A program made the position numbers and the translations under genes. Below are positions 17,551 through 56,060 of a DNA stretch of 64,000 bases, one piece after another. Source of the stretch: Ascaris suum (Eukaryota > Nematoda > Chromadorea > Rhabditida > Ascarididae); the NCBI GenBank assembly GCA_013433145.1, contig CM024176.1, forward strand, positions 2,354,349 through 2,418,348, in the 5' to 3' direction. The first letter of the stretch is position 1. Each line of letters opens with the position of its first letter. The notes beneath the pieces are model-generated. The model saw nothing but the letters and a program-made list of their open reading frames with translations. It did no database searches and had not been told where the DNA came from.

Positions 17551-20500
17551 TGTTGTCGGAAATTAAAAAAAAAACAACTTTTTTTTAAAAACTCCACTGA
17601 CGATTCTCCACAAATAATTACAATAATTTGTTGTATCTATTGGAAGTGGCAACAAAACAATAAAGTTCATCAATATTTAATTCTTTCAATCAAGCACTAA
17701 CATTTGAGTCTCTCTTTCTATTCCTCCATCTTCGGCCAATCACACTATCAGATGCCTTTTTTTCACTGTACTATCTAGCACCAGTTCACTTCTGCACACA
17801 AATTGCTTGATCACCTGCCGAGGTCGATGTAACTTCGCAACTATGGAAGAACTATTTCAAAAAAAAAGGCTCAGGTTGCAGCATTTGAATGGAAAGGAAT
17901 AGCTCCTCTGACTGGATTGAATATGAAGCCCACCCACCACTTAAATATGCCTAAAAATAGCATCGACACGATCACGAAAATAAAAGTTCTAGAACCAACT
18001 TTGAGTCACCGAAATCGACTTTTGCATTTATTTATAACTGTGGTGATCATATCTGATATTATATAGAAGTAATTAATTTCCTATGAGTTTTTACTTAATT
18101 ACTGAAAACGACCACAAATGTAATCAATTAGTTCCCTTTTTTTGCATAAATACAATACTGTGGTGGTGCTATGTGAATATTAAAACCCCATAAATTATCG
18201 ACGATTTAAATCATAAAAGAAATAATTACAAAATCAAATATATAAACACTCTATAAAACTGGTTCTGTTGAAATATTTCGACGGTTTTCTATCCATCTAT
18301 ATTAATGGTCGATATATGATCAACGATAAAAATTCCACCGTCAATCATTTGCTAATCGATCTATCGGTAATCCGAGGCCGATGATCAAGAACTGATCAAT
18401 CGATGAATTTTCTAGATCATTCCAACAATATCAAATCGTATCGAATCATTACAGAATATACTGTTCGAATACACCTTGTCAATCCTCCAACAATGACCAT
18501 TTACCTTGTCAATATGTAACAGTGAGACAATTACAAAACGATACAAACAAAAAAAAACGGAAGATCAGAGAACGATGAGAACAATGGAACTGACATTGAA
18601 AAATGTGCCGAATTCATTTTTGAGCCCTTTACTTCATCAATGATTGAATAAATAGTTTGACGTCAGGTCATGCTTAAAAGTCCAAATTCATAAACGTCTT
18701 TCCGCCGAATCAGAAGGATATGCTTACAATGCAGCATTCCAAACATTTAATATCGGTCATTTATGTAGCCGATTAATGAACGACAACGATGCACTCATCA
18801 TTCTTCCTCCCATCTTCATCCATTTTCCAAAACTTCAACTCCAGACTTCCTTCACTTAGATTTTGAAGGTCACGCCACTTCTAGCACTAAAATTGAACCG
18901 ACATTTCTCAATTTTTCAACGACTCTTGCGTAAAACTTTTCAAAGTTTTCCCTAAAAACGATTAAATTGGAGCATATTTCCCTCGTTAAACCACCTAAAG
19001 TACTGCCTAGTACTTTCTAGATACAAATAAATTTTCCACTCTTTTACATCGATTCACTTCATACTATGATAAATAACATATGCTATATTATATCTATGAG
19101 TTATCAATCATATTCTCTAATGGTTATACTTCCCATCAAAAAAAAAAAAAAAAAAACCCAATAATAACAATAAAATAAAATAAATCAAAACAAAAAAGAA
19201 AAAAAAATATCGTTTCGTTTCCGCTATGAAAATTTTACGTCTATTTTCATTTCTAAAGGAATAAAAGCATAAATTAAATTGATTCAACGTTGTATTTAAT
19301 ATATTCCTATAAAGAAATATAAATTCGGCACAATCATTTTTCAATGTGGATTAATTAAAATGCATTTCTTGTAAAAACTAATGCAATTTAAATGTGAAAA
19401 TTTTTAAACGCAATATTCACAAAAAATCAAAATATTTGAACAATTTCAACGCAGTTTTTTAAAAACTGATCGGCAACTCTCCTGCTTCCAACATATTTTG
19501 ATATTATGAGATGTCTAGATAGGAGGGGGGGGGGGATGGGTAGGTGGAAGCTCAACACTAGATTCATGAAACTTGCGGCAAGTGTATTTAGTTAGCTTCT
19601 ATGCAAATCAGAAGCCGCATACATGCTTCCCCATAATATCCTAGGAGGTTTTACTCAGCCTCCCCCACCTAGCAAGCCTCAGCAGGCATATCATACTTCC
19701 CGCATTATTCCTTTCTTGAAATATAAATCCTCATCTCTTAGCCGCTATCACTTATCAACATATTACTCAATTTGCTTTACATCTATATGGATCGGAAGGC
19801 TAAACGTTATCGTTTGCTTGCAATTCCTAAATCAGCGTAATATGAGGCGGCCTTTTTTTGCGGAAAGAAATGAAAAGAATTTTGCATTTAGCATCTGAGA
19901 TTCCATATTCTCCCCAACGATCGGCAATAACGATCCACAAGTCGCTCCCAACATTTCATGTTCTCTTTTTTAGAAACACAACATTACCTTCATTACATAC
20001 ACATGCCCTCATTATCTAATATGAATATAAAATAAAACTAAAATCACTCTCTATAAGCAATTTTCAAATCATCTCTTTATATACGACACTCACAATGAAT
20101 CAATCGAAGAAATCCGAACATTTATCACCGTTTTTTCCCCACACCTACAAACCAATCCGATATCAATTTCACTGATAAAAGTTGAATGATAAGGGGAAAT
20201 GAGTGAAAAACAAGAAATATTTCGAAAGCTTTTTAGCCCTCTTATTTTTTTTATTATTTCAAAACCTTTCCTAGCAATAAATGGATTCAGTTACACCGAT
20301 AACGCTTAAATATTTCTTTTCTTTCATACTTCTTAATAACTATTGCACATCTAATTGTACAAGGAATGTGTAGAAAAATCGAAATCAACAAATTGTCGCG
20401 GCGTGGCTATTTTATAATCTCATAGAGGCAACTATAGGAATTTATGATCCCTTATAATGCCTTTATCTAAATTGCTCTGAGGAGTTTTATGCACCAAACC

Positions 20501-20730
20501 GGAAGGTATAAAAGGGTTAGGTAAAGGCAGTCCTCCCTCCTCCCCTCCATCCCCCATTCCTCTCCCCATTCCTCAAAAGAAACAAAACCCTCACATTAAA
20601 TTTACAGAAGAAAATAGATCATGACCTATTGAAATAACGCCGCGACAATCGAACGGCTAAAACAGTGAGCGCAAAGCAACAGTGAACATTATATGGGCAG
20701 AAAGCTGCACATGTTAGCAGTTTGGGCGTT

Positions 20731-20823
20731 TATGAAGGAACGAATTTCATTACCATACCTGTGCATTTTCCTCCTTTTATGAAGGAAGTTTCATTACCAT
20801 ACCTGTGCATTTTCCTCCTTTTT
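20731..20823. repeat. Tandem duplication, two copies of about 46 bp
   Basis: The string TTTCATTACCATACCTGTGC is present twice about 46 bases apart. Each copy is preceded by ATGAAGGAA and followed by ATTTTCCTCCTTTT. The copies are nearly identical, so the duplication is recent. On the minus strand each copy contains GCACAG|GTATGG, a donor-like word. Confidence 0.85.
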
Positions 20824-21243
20824 TTTGAAAAGAAATTTCAATAATTTTCCCTGCAACTGTAAAAATAAACTAAAACACCTTTCAATGTTTTTACTACAGA
20901 CGCGTAAATATATCTCCATCACCTTCAAATATTAAATAAAAAAAGGAAAGCATCTATACTTCCGATTTTTCTATATATTCACAGCACCAATTAATAATCC
21001 CAAACACTTTGCAAGTGATGAACAAAAAAATATACAAACTAATAAAATGAATAAAAATTATTAGCACTGAAATTTCAGGCATACTTCCTAGGCATTTTTA
21101 CTCGATTTCAATCAAATCAAGAATTAAATCTGAATTTCAATAATCGTTACGCATTAGCATTTCTAGAGAAACAAAAGCAGGTAATGCACAGGTAGGGCTA
21201 GCATGCAAAATACGACTAGAAAATGTTTCAAGCAATAAAGCGC

Positions 21244-34838
<13,595 letters not shown>

Positions 34839-34840
34839 CA

Positions 34841-34844
34841 GCTA
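34841..34844 (-). promoter_or_regulatory. Acceptor three bases before the kinase ATG
   Basis: On the minus strand GATGTTTAG|CTGATG places a splice acceptor directly before the start codon, and an in-frame TAG (part of the acceptor) lies upstream in unspliced DNA. This fits spliced-leader trans-splicing, or a 5' exon joined here. Confidence 0.45.
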
Positions 34845-34891
34845 AACATCAACTATTACACCATTAGATACTCGTAGACGACACTTTCTAC

Positions 34892-34926
34892 CTTCACGTT
34901 ATCCTTGGCCAATAACCTCTGATAGG
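34892..34926 (-). other. Candidate 35-nt upstream exon of the kinase
   Basis: On the minus strand TTTTATAG|CC opens and GTGAAG|GTAGAA closes a 35-base block. One frame reads AYQRLLAKDNVK and would continue in phase 0 through the acceptor at 34842 into LMNPDVIKRADP. The intervening intron would be only 49 nt, unusually short for this gene but possible in nematodes. No ATG lies inside, so a further 5' exon would be needed. Confidence 0.2.
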
Positions 34927-36459
34927 CTATAAAATACTCTCAATAAATCAAATGCCAATAAAAAATTAAAAATCGAATTTAAATAAAAATCTATTTCTAA
35001 GAAAAATGAAATATGAAGGCTGATATACCTTTGCAAACTTATAAAGAACGAAATGAGACAGAGAGAAAACGGCACAGGGACGAAGATAGAGAGAAGAAGA
35101 AAAGAGACGACCGAATGGCAGTGGTCAATCAACGAATAATGCGAAGAAGAGAAAGAATAAATCAGCAAGCATATATTACGCAACTTCGAACGTGTACAAC
35201 ACTTAGATGGCTTCATGACTTTTAAACCATTTAAATGCTCCTTTATATTTTAGTAGTAATTCTATTTGAAAAAAAAAAAAACCAATTCCCTAAATTATTC
35301 CACCTTCTATAAATTAATTCCTATTATGCTAAAAAAAAAATTAATTCCTCTTTCAAACACTAATTAATTATCCCTACAGGTAAAGGAAATATCTCACCTG
35401 GAATTAAATTTGTGTATTATATATCAATAATAATAAAAACTCTATAGTTAATATACGTCATAAAAACATTTTTTTTTAAATTTAATGAAAACGTGAGTAA
35501 ATATAACAGAAGGAAGGAAACATCAAAAGAAATAAAAACTGCAAGAAAAATCAAGAAAAAAAGGCTCTAAATGCGAAACCCCCTTAAATGAGCCGATATC
35601 CATCAATCACAAGCATTTGCACAGCCCTCAAAGCAATCCATAAAATCTAATGCAATTTAGTGCGCATTGCCTCGGTGCTCAACACTAAAGTCGGCACCAA
35701 CGACCATAAACCAGAATGGGAAATAAAGACAATTGGGTGGAAAATGAAAGATGATTCTCCATCCCCCCCCCCCTCCTCTCAATCAACATTGATAGAAGAT
35801 TTACAGGTTCCTTCCCGCTTTTAATTTTTTTAGCTGATTAAATGAAACTTCCATTTTCCGGATGCCCCTGAATCTTACAAATATTTTTGACTTGGTTTAA
35901 AAAAATCAAAAAAGTATTTAGAGAAATATTTTTGACGAAAAATTTCTATAATTTTTGCTTGAATTCAAGCATAAATTCAAAAGACAGACGAAGAGAGGAC
36001 GAGAATGGAAAAATGCGATGAGCAATTTCATCAATGAGATGGATAAGACATCTGTAAGAATGAGACGAGTGAGCGGAAATAACAGCTTCCATTTTTTGTG
36101 GTTTTCAAACTTGTTCTTTCAGTCCTATTAAGGTTGAGCTCGAAACCGACGATTTCATCTCAACCATTCCATTCGTATTTCAAATTCAGGACAACACAGA
36201 AGCTCTCCTTTTATGCCGCACGGCTAAGAAGCCATCCATTTTCCCCTGCCCCTCCTTTCTCCTCCCCCCCCCCCCAACCCTTATAAACCGGCCCCATTTT
36301 CAGTATATTTCGATACATTCTAAGATATCAGTAGCAAAATAACCAATAAAAAAAATTAACTTCGAATTAATCAAAAGTTATCGAGTAATCCCTCTAAGAG
36401 CAAAAAAAAAGTTGTGAAAAATGCAGGCAATCCTATAACAACTGCTTAGTTAGGGCACA

Positions 36460-36770
36460 AAAAAAACTGCCCTTATGAGGGAAGTTACGTAAAGAGTAGA
36501 CCAAGTGAGTGAAGCAAATTGCAATCCTTCATATCCTCTTGACGGAACATAGAGAGACATAACGACAGATAGACGGACAACGAGCACAATTGTTGTGGCG
36601 ATCGAATCAACTAGCCGGCGAATGCACATCGAGCGCCGAAATTTGCGCACACAAAGCGCGAATGAATGTTGCATTGCAACGATGCTCTCTCAAGGCGGGT
36701 GTCCACCTGCTTCAAGTATTAGCCTCACAACATCTCCCTTGTGAATTCAACACTCCTCCAACCATTCCTC
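36460..36770 (-). promoter_or_regulatory. GC-richer block upstream of the kinase
   Basis: CG-containing DNA (for example GCCGGCGAATGC and GAGCGCCG near 36614-36645) stands out from the AT-rich surroundings 1.6-1.9 kb upstream of the kinase ATG. It may hold the promoter. Anonymous frames cross it on both strands and match nothing known. Confidence 0.25.
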
Positions 36771-38633
36771 CGCTCTCTTTCGCTTATAAGATTGAAGTAA
36801 TAAAAATAAAAAATTATGAAAAATGAAAACTATAATAGAAATTAAAAAATAGAAATTTTCTTTAAAAAAAAGATTAAAATAGAAATTAACTTATATGATC
36901 CGAATGAGATTTTTGATGATTTAAAATATTGAAGACAAATAAAATTTGATTTAGAATATGCTCACCTTGATGTGATGAAATCCTTTGTGCAGAATAAACA
37001 TTCCTTTCAATCAAACGTTATGAGAGCGTAAAAATTGATCAACTGATAAACTCTGCCATTTGGAAGCTCAAATACTTTTGCCCGCTTGCGCAATACAAAT
37101 ACAAACAAATAGAAAAACACATCAGATCGATTGGCACGATATGCGTTTTTGAGGGTCTACTCAATTGATAACGAAGCAATTTCATAAGACATCCTATGGT
37201 GAAACTTGCCCATCAAATTTCATGACTACTATAGCTTCCATAACCTTCGAGCCGAAACTATCAGACACACAGACAGACAGACACACATAAATACATACAA
37301 TCATGGTGACGTTATCGCAAGTCTAAAGAAGTGTATAGAAAAGAATAACTCTGCAAATATATTCCAATAAATCAATAATCATAGAAACACTATTGAAGAA
37401 CGTTATAAATAATAATGCAATAATAAGATGCCGAAAGAAACAGCATATATCATTTTGCAATAAAACAACAAATAATTTATCAGCTCTTCATCCGAAGAAA
37501 TTTTAACAAACAGATTGTCGATTGAGGCAAAATTTGAGGAAAATAATCAATGAACACAACAATTTACAACATTTTCAAATAAAAAAGAAAAAAAAAAGCA
37601 TAAAAATGAAGAGATACAATTCATAAAAGATGGAAAATCCCTTTTTTCTTTCGAGATTTTCCTAAAAAGCACTATATGTGTTTTTTACATCCTTCAAAAA
37701 AAAAACGAAAGGAAGAAAAAAAAAAACATCATTATGCTTTCGTTATATTTCCACCTATCTCCCAAAGATTACTTTTTAAAAAAATGCATATATCTGCAGT
37801 AATTTACATAATTATTCAATCAGGGGATTTAATTAATGATTGCCTCTAAGCAAATATCGATCACCTTATAGGAAAGCAAAATTTTGAAATTCTATCGATT
37901 CCTCAATTCATTCAGCTTCTTTTATTAAAAAAAAAAACCTCCATTTATCATGAACGTATCGTTGAAGTTATCAACATCAACCGACCTTCCCACTTTCTTT
38001 TATCAAACAGCAAATCATCTCACATATATCAACGGAAACATTCCCACAAATCTTAGTGCAGCTGTGCTATACAAATGTATTCTTCACCAATAAAAAATAA
38101 TAGTAATAATACAAGTATTTTCCAATAAAATATGTTCAATTCAATATGTACAATATGAGCTGAAAAAAAAAAAAAAAGAAAGAACACTGAGTGCTGACCA
38201 ATGAGTTGACCAATGACCATTGAGTATCAATAAGTGCTGCTCAAAAATAGCCGAATAGGACAATGTCGATCAACTTGAAAACAAGGCATCTTTCATTGAA
38301 ATATACATGTATCACGCCTATATCATTTGAAAAATTGCATCGTAAATGCTCGCCCGAATAAAATTCTTGATCTCCGATCGTTGCTTAGACATTTTTATTC
38401 ATATGCATCAATAATTAACCGATCAAAATTTACGAGATGCCCTCATAAATGAAATAATCGTTTTTTTCTCATAAAATTCAATAAATAAAAAACAATTCTC
38501 ATTTATATTCGGACTAAATTTCCGCCTCTTTCATTAAAAGTAAACACTTAATTACTATCAAATTAAGGCAATCAGTTCGAATTATCATATTTTCTCGTCT
38601 AAAAGCGTCATCGATGAGCTAACTCACCTTCGT

Positions 38634-38780
38634 AAACAGGTCAATTTTATAAGGCTGAAGTTGATACAAGCCTAGTGCGTTAGCAGGTAGGAAAACACGA
38701 TCGATCGTACCTACTGAGAGGCTTGAATGAACGGATTCGATCGTGACCGTGATCGCACATAATCTGCCCCTTTTATCGGA
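38634..38780 (-). other. Exon-like block with strong donor upstream of the kinase
   Basis: On the minus strand GGGGCAG|ATTATG opens and TTTACGAAG|GTGAGT closes a GC-richer block. GTGAGT is a textbook donor. One frame is open (VHSSLSVGTIDRVF, then LPYK-like residues to IDLFTK); the ATG frame soon stops. It could be a 5' UTR exon of the kinase 3.8 kb downstream. No family match. Confidence 0.25.
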
Positions 38781-39030
38781 CAATAAAAAAAGAGAGAAAG
38801 GAACCAAGGCCGTCAATATATACGAATAACCGTTCAATGAAAGATTTATGTGAAGAGAAAATACATTCATATAAGATAAGAGAGAAAAAAACACCAACGT
38901 CTTTATATGCAACAATATCGTCAATGACTCAACATTACCGTAACGCAGACCTTATTTCAAACGTTGAACTTCTATTCGTTCGACGCAATTAGTGAAATGA
39001 TTTCTACCTCAAAATTTTGTGAAATAAAAT

Positions 39031-39100
39031 TGCAAAAATTTTGCATAATCAAAAATTGCAAAAATTTTGCAAAATGAAATCACAAAAAATTTTGCATAAT
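39031..39100. repeat. Palindromic TGCAAAAATTTTGCA repeats
   Basis: The 15-base palindrome occurs at 39031-39045 and 39057-39071, and a related copy follows at about 39082-39100. It lies within 250 bases of the CRNKL1 stop codon, in the likely 3' UTR or flank. Confidence 0.6.
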
Positions 39101-39269
39101 GAAAATTAGAATTCTTTAGAAGCATTGTAACAATGTCATCTATCCCACTTTTTATATTTTAATAGGCCATCCTAATAAATATTAGCTGATAAAACCGTCA
39201 AAATTTTCCTATAGTTAGCGGATCACAGACGATTAAAGTAAGCCTAAACAATGCCAAAATACATAACAT

Positions 39270-51733
<12,464 letters not shown>

Positions 51734-51752
51734 TTTCTATGCTGCAACTAAA

Positions 51753-51770
51753 CCTGAAAGGAAATAACTT
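51753..51770 (-). promoter_or_regulatory. Strong acceptor before the CRNKL1 ATG (possible trans-splice site)
   Basis: On the minus strand GTTATTTCCTTTCAG lies about 20 bases upstream of the CRNKL1 ATG. It is a good nematode-style acceptor, followed by two weaker AG sites (GTTTAG, TTGCAG). No clear local donor was found, so spliced-leader addition is the likely use. Confidence 0.45.
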
Positions 51771-52299
51771 CACTGCGCTCATTTCATATTTATACTATAA
51801 TCAAAATTACGAGCACGAATAACGGATGAGAGCGAATATAACATAGGTAATAATATGAATTTCCAATATTCCTATAAACAGTTTATCTCATAAGAAAAAA
51901 TCGAGTGTAATAATACCTAAAGACTATCCTATAAATAATAATAAAAGTGAAATTTTTTAGAATTATTCGAAGAAAGTGCAGTATCTCGTTTAACATAGGT
52001 CAAGGTTAACATAGTTCTTGTCCAAGTCGTGGCCAAGACCTGGTCAAGAGAATAGGTGGCAAGTTTCAACTAAGGTTTTCAAGTTTTCAAGAAAAAAAAC
52101 AGTTTTGCACTCTATATATTACAGACAAATATAAGATGCATCTCACTTTCTAATAAAACCATGATAACTTCTTAATTAAAAAACATAAGCGTAGCAAAAG
52201 CGGGAAAAACGGACTCGAATAAGTGGCGCAGTTTAATCTCCCCCCCCCCCCCTTCCAAGTTTATACCAAGAATCAGATCTCATTCAGAGAATGCATTAT

Positions 52300-52650
52300 A
52301 AACGATTCCATTTTGATTAGAACCGATCGCGACCAGCAACGTGATCAAATCAAACACACACCCGCAAAGTGTTCGACATGATAACATGAACTGATCAACT
52401 CAAATATACAATTTGTCGCGAAGCCACTTGAGTTGATATCGCTTCGATGCGTATATCTTTAACAGTTGGTAAGCTTTTCGCTTTCCATCATAGACACAAA
52501 AACCACCTTTCGAACTCAATAATAAGGCAACCAAATCGGAGCTTCCACTCAGGTTTAGCTTCAAACATGCAAAGAAACATATTTGAAGTGGAATATAAGT
52601 CGTTTCTGTTGCAATTCCGCGCGGTGGATCAACCAATCCAATGATATATC
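52300..52650 (-). promoter_or_regulatory. GC-richer block upstream of CRNKL1
   Basis: A block with more CG dinucleotides than its surroundings, 0.6-0.9 kb upstream of the CRNKL1 start on the minus strand. It may be the promoter. A 78-codon anonymous minus frame crosses it and matches nothing known. Confidence 0.25.
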
Positions 52651-52782
52651 ACCAAATGATAAAAATATGAGTTCATTCTCTCATTGACTTTCTTATTGCT
52701 GTATTATAAATTTCTCTTTTTGTTTTTATTTCCATAAATAAAGAATTAATAGTAGACCAGATAGGAGTTGCCATATCAGATT

Positions 52783-52912
<130 letters not shown>

Positions 52913-55481
52913 TCGAACGACAGCCTAACGTGTTTAATGAAATGAGCAAAAATAAAAAAGAAAGAGATATTACGCTTATGCAAATATGACGAAGAAAGTC
53001 GACCACTAAAATGCCCATTAATAAATATAAAATAAATGCAAAAATTAATAATAAATAATAATACAATCAATAAACTGTTAAATTGCACTTATTCAAATAT
53101 GCACAATTGCCCACATTTTTCTTTTATCAAAAAATTTCCGCATAGTATCAGAATATCACCGGCGTGAAAAAAAATTTTTTTTCTTTTCGCAGAACTTTTT
53201 TTTTTCATTTGAATGTTTGTTTTTAATAAATTTTCTTATTTCTCCTATAAATGAGTTGTTTGGTTCAGAATCTTTCTTTTGGGAGAAAAATGTAAACCTT
53301 GCAATTACACCTCTTTAATACCTGTAAAGGTATAGCCCTCAAAGGTGTTATAGTCTTCCCGACCCCTTCCATTATCAAAAAAAACCCACTTTCCGTTCGT
53401 GTGATATTTCGCGCCTGATTCAACTTTTCTACTCGAAAACGGCAACAGTTCACGTTCTAGCCGTATAAAATTTTGCAAAACATCAATAACTGATAGTTCA
53501 TTTCGCGGCGTTCAATTCGTTATTTTCCAATAGATATATATTCACTAACAATACGGCATTTGATTAATCGCCACATAATTATTAAATATATTTAGTGCAG
53601 AAAAAAAAAACACTAAAAAATATCGCTATTTATTAGCGCTGAGAAATTTCTCACATTATTCATTGTGTTCTATTCTCTTCTAACTCGATAAAAATTCGCA
53701 TAAAAACATCTAAGATCAGCATCGCTCACCTCTTACGCTCTTTCAGCCGGAAAATAATTCAAACTTGCTTGGAATTTCCCATTTATCCAATCATATGACT
53801 CTAATTCAATTCAAAAAAAAAATCGATTTTGAATTACTCCCCCCTTCATATTTATTCAAGTATTGAAAAGTTTCTTTGCAGACCAGGCGTCATCAACTTT
53901 AAAACCTTAATTGTTGGATTGTTTCCAAGAAATACGATAGCGAAACTCATTTCAAATGAGTGCAAACCTGCGTCTCTGAAAATGAGCCTTCTATAAATAC
54001 GCGGGAAGGTGGTGCTTATAAATGTCACGGTTTCGCCTTTTTTTTCGCTCTTTTTTTTTCGCGTCTTGTCTGTATGTTTGGAGGTATACTGTAAAGGAGA
54101 AGGGAACGATTATTTGATACACGTTGCAATTATACGTGTTATTGAAGTATTTGAAATTGGGAGATATGAGGGGGCGGGGGGGGGGGGTTGCCATATTTTT
54201 GATGCACAGGTGTTTATTTGTTGTTGGGGGGGGGGGGGGAGGGAGGGATAGGAGAGGTACTATATTTTTGATGGAAGGCGTTCTAGGTGTTTACGTCGTT
54301 CAAAGGTATGAAAAGGTTTTCCACTAAGCAAAAACGAAAGCATTGCGAATTCTTTTGCTATTTTTGACTGGAAACTCATTATTGATAGGGTCGCTTATAA
54401 ACAATCAACAATATGTGGGGACTATTTCATTCTTGTTTATTTCACTTGTTGTTATGCTCGAACAAGTTTGCTGCTCCCTGTCACCTGGTTTCCGGTCACT
54501 AATATTACCAGTAATCTGTTCGACACCATATTTCCTCGTATATAAGCTCCGGAGCCTGCAGCTCTGGTGATTCCAAAGTGGATGCTTATTCGAGACCAAT
54601 ACCTTCGGAGAGAAAAAGCAGCTGTAACCATCCAAAGTTGGCATACATTTAAAGTGGGGTTTAAGGAAGGAGGCAAACGAAGTGTAGAGGGCAATTTTTG
54701 ACTGAACAAAGATACGATATTTCTAAGCATATGATATATTAGAAAAGAAAATAGAAAACGGTTGTAGCGGAACCGTCCTGAAATGGCTCGAAAGGGATGG
54801 CAAGGAGAAGGGGGTAATATTTCTGAGAGGAGCATGTGGAAACAAAGGGTCTAAGCTGTTATTCACGAGTTTTGAAATAATAACGTATATCCTCTCAAAG
54901 CCTTATACGAGGAGGAGGAGGAGGAGGGGGGGGGGGGTATAAACGTGAAAATCTGATATGTTCGATGAATCGCCACCTTGTCTCGTTGTGTCCTCAAAGA
55001 ATCATTTTTTAGTAGCATAGGATAAAGAACAACTAATCACATAATTAAAATCCAAATGTATACGATCAAGAATATCCTTGCCAAAGTTTTTTTTTATTGT
55101 CGTGTAAGGTGATTTCGATTGAAGCGTATGTGATCCTGTTCCCTTCTAGATTTCCATTAACATATTGGAAGTACCATCCTCATCCCTTACATCACCGGGT
55201 AAACTCAGCGGCCCTAACACCGGGGGGATGCAGCTCAATGCGATCATCTCACAGTGGCTCCTCATCAACTACCCACCAAGATGAATATGTTGTGGAAGTG
55301 GATAGCACACACACTCTCTTGCTTTTGTCTTTCTCATGCTCGCTCTCTCTTCGTTTGTTTCGTTCTATCTTCGGAGGGATTTGAATTCTTTACTACGTTT
55401 TTTTCGGTATATATAAGCGAAGATAAATGAGGCATCTAGATGCAATGTGTTGAAGTCGAATGAGTGAAATGCACAAGAGAG

Positions 55482-55483
55482 GT

Positions 55484-55514
<31 letters not shown>

Positions 55515-55521
55515 GGGGGGG
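55482..55521. repeat. (GT)n followed by 24-base poly-G tract
   Basis: Eight GT units pass directly into 24 G residues (55498-55521), about 540 bases upstream of the DRAP1 start codon. Confidence 0.96.
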
Positions 55522-56015
55522 AGGGGTTAAAGAAAAAGAATCAAGAAGGAAATTATGTTTTCATTGTCTATTAATTATCGAATTTGCTTGCCTATTCGTT
55601 TCAAATTCCGCATTAGGTTCCTCTATTATTTCAAATATACCTATATTCTAGCGTTCCATCCCACTAATACCCGCTAAAGCACTACTAACAGTTCGATCGA
55701 TTTTCTATATCAGATTATTTCTGTTGTTTTAATAGGGTCAATGGCACCATAGGGGATGTAATACCAATAATTTTTTTGAATTTTTATAAAACTTTGTAAA
55801 AGCACGCGAATCATTGTTCGCATAAGTTGGATTGGTGAGTTTCATCCTGAGCCTGAACCTGAACCTCACATATTTCATCCTGAACCCCCTCGCCATTCCA
55901 ATTCACTCGAAAACTAGCTCATTTCACTTTTTTGTGTGAAAAGATGAACGCAATTGGCTTAACCATAATATGAAAAAGATGAACGGTTTTATTTTATTTT
56001 ATTTTATTCTATTTG

Positions 56016-56028
56016 TTTATTTATTTAG
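56016..56028 (+). promoter_or_regulatory. Acceptor upstream of DRAP1 ATG (possible trans-splice site)
   Basis: GTTTATTTATTTAG ends at 56028, 32 bases before the ATG, with a long T-rich run upstream. No local donor was recognised. Spliced-leader addition is a reasonable reading. Confidence 0.4.
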
Positions 56029-56060
56029 ATTTATTGGAAGAGCGGGTCGTATCAACGGGG

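Larger units (their letters stand above)
14306..21243. other. Intergenic / 5' region of PAPS transporter, about 7 kb
   Basis: No protein family is recognised here. The region contains CT repeats near 15097-15118, a possible exon donor near 16087, a GC-richer island at 16.38-17.55 kb with overlapping anonymous ORFs, an A-rich run at 19139-19157, an 11-base G run at 19525-19535 and a tandem duplication at 20731-20823. The left part is expected to contain the promoter and first exon(s) of the PAPS transporter. The right part is the 3' flank of the MAP4K gene. Confidence 0.6.
34927..39269. other. Intergenic region between kinase start and CRNKL1 stop
   Basis: No family is recognised in these 4.3 kb. 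Contents are several poly-C runs (35763-35773, 36264-36275), a GC-richer block at 36.46-36.77 kb, an exon-like block at 38634-38770, TGACCAATGA repeats near 38197-38222 and AAAATTTTGC palindromes at 39031-39100. The right-hand end is the 3' flank of CRNKL1; the rest is upstream DNA of the kinase. Confidence 0.6.

Noticed and set aside
54009..54327. Plus frames rich in Gly near the G runs
   Set aside because: They read through poly-G tracts; codon content and context do not look coding.
55097..55384. 95-codon plus frame with a Ser-rich segment upstream of DRAP1, considered as a 5' exon
   Set aside because: No convincing donor in frame and no similarity; left as part of a possible promoter island.
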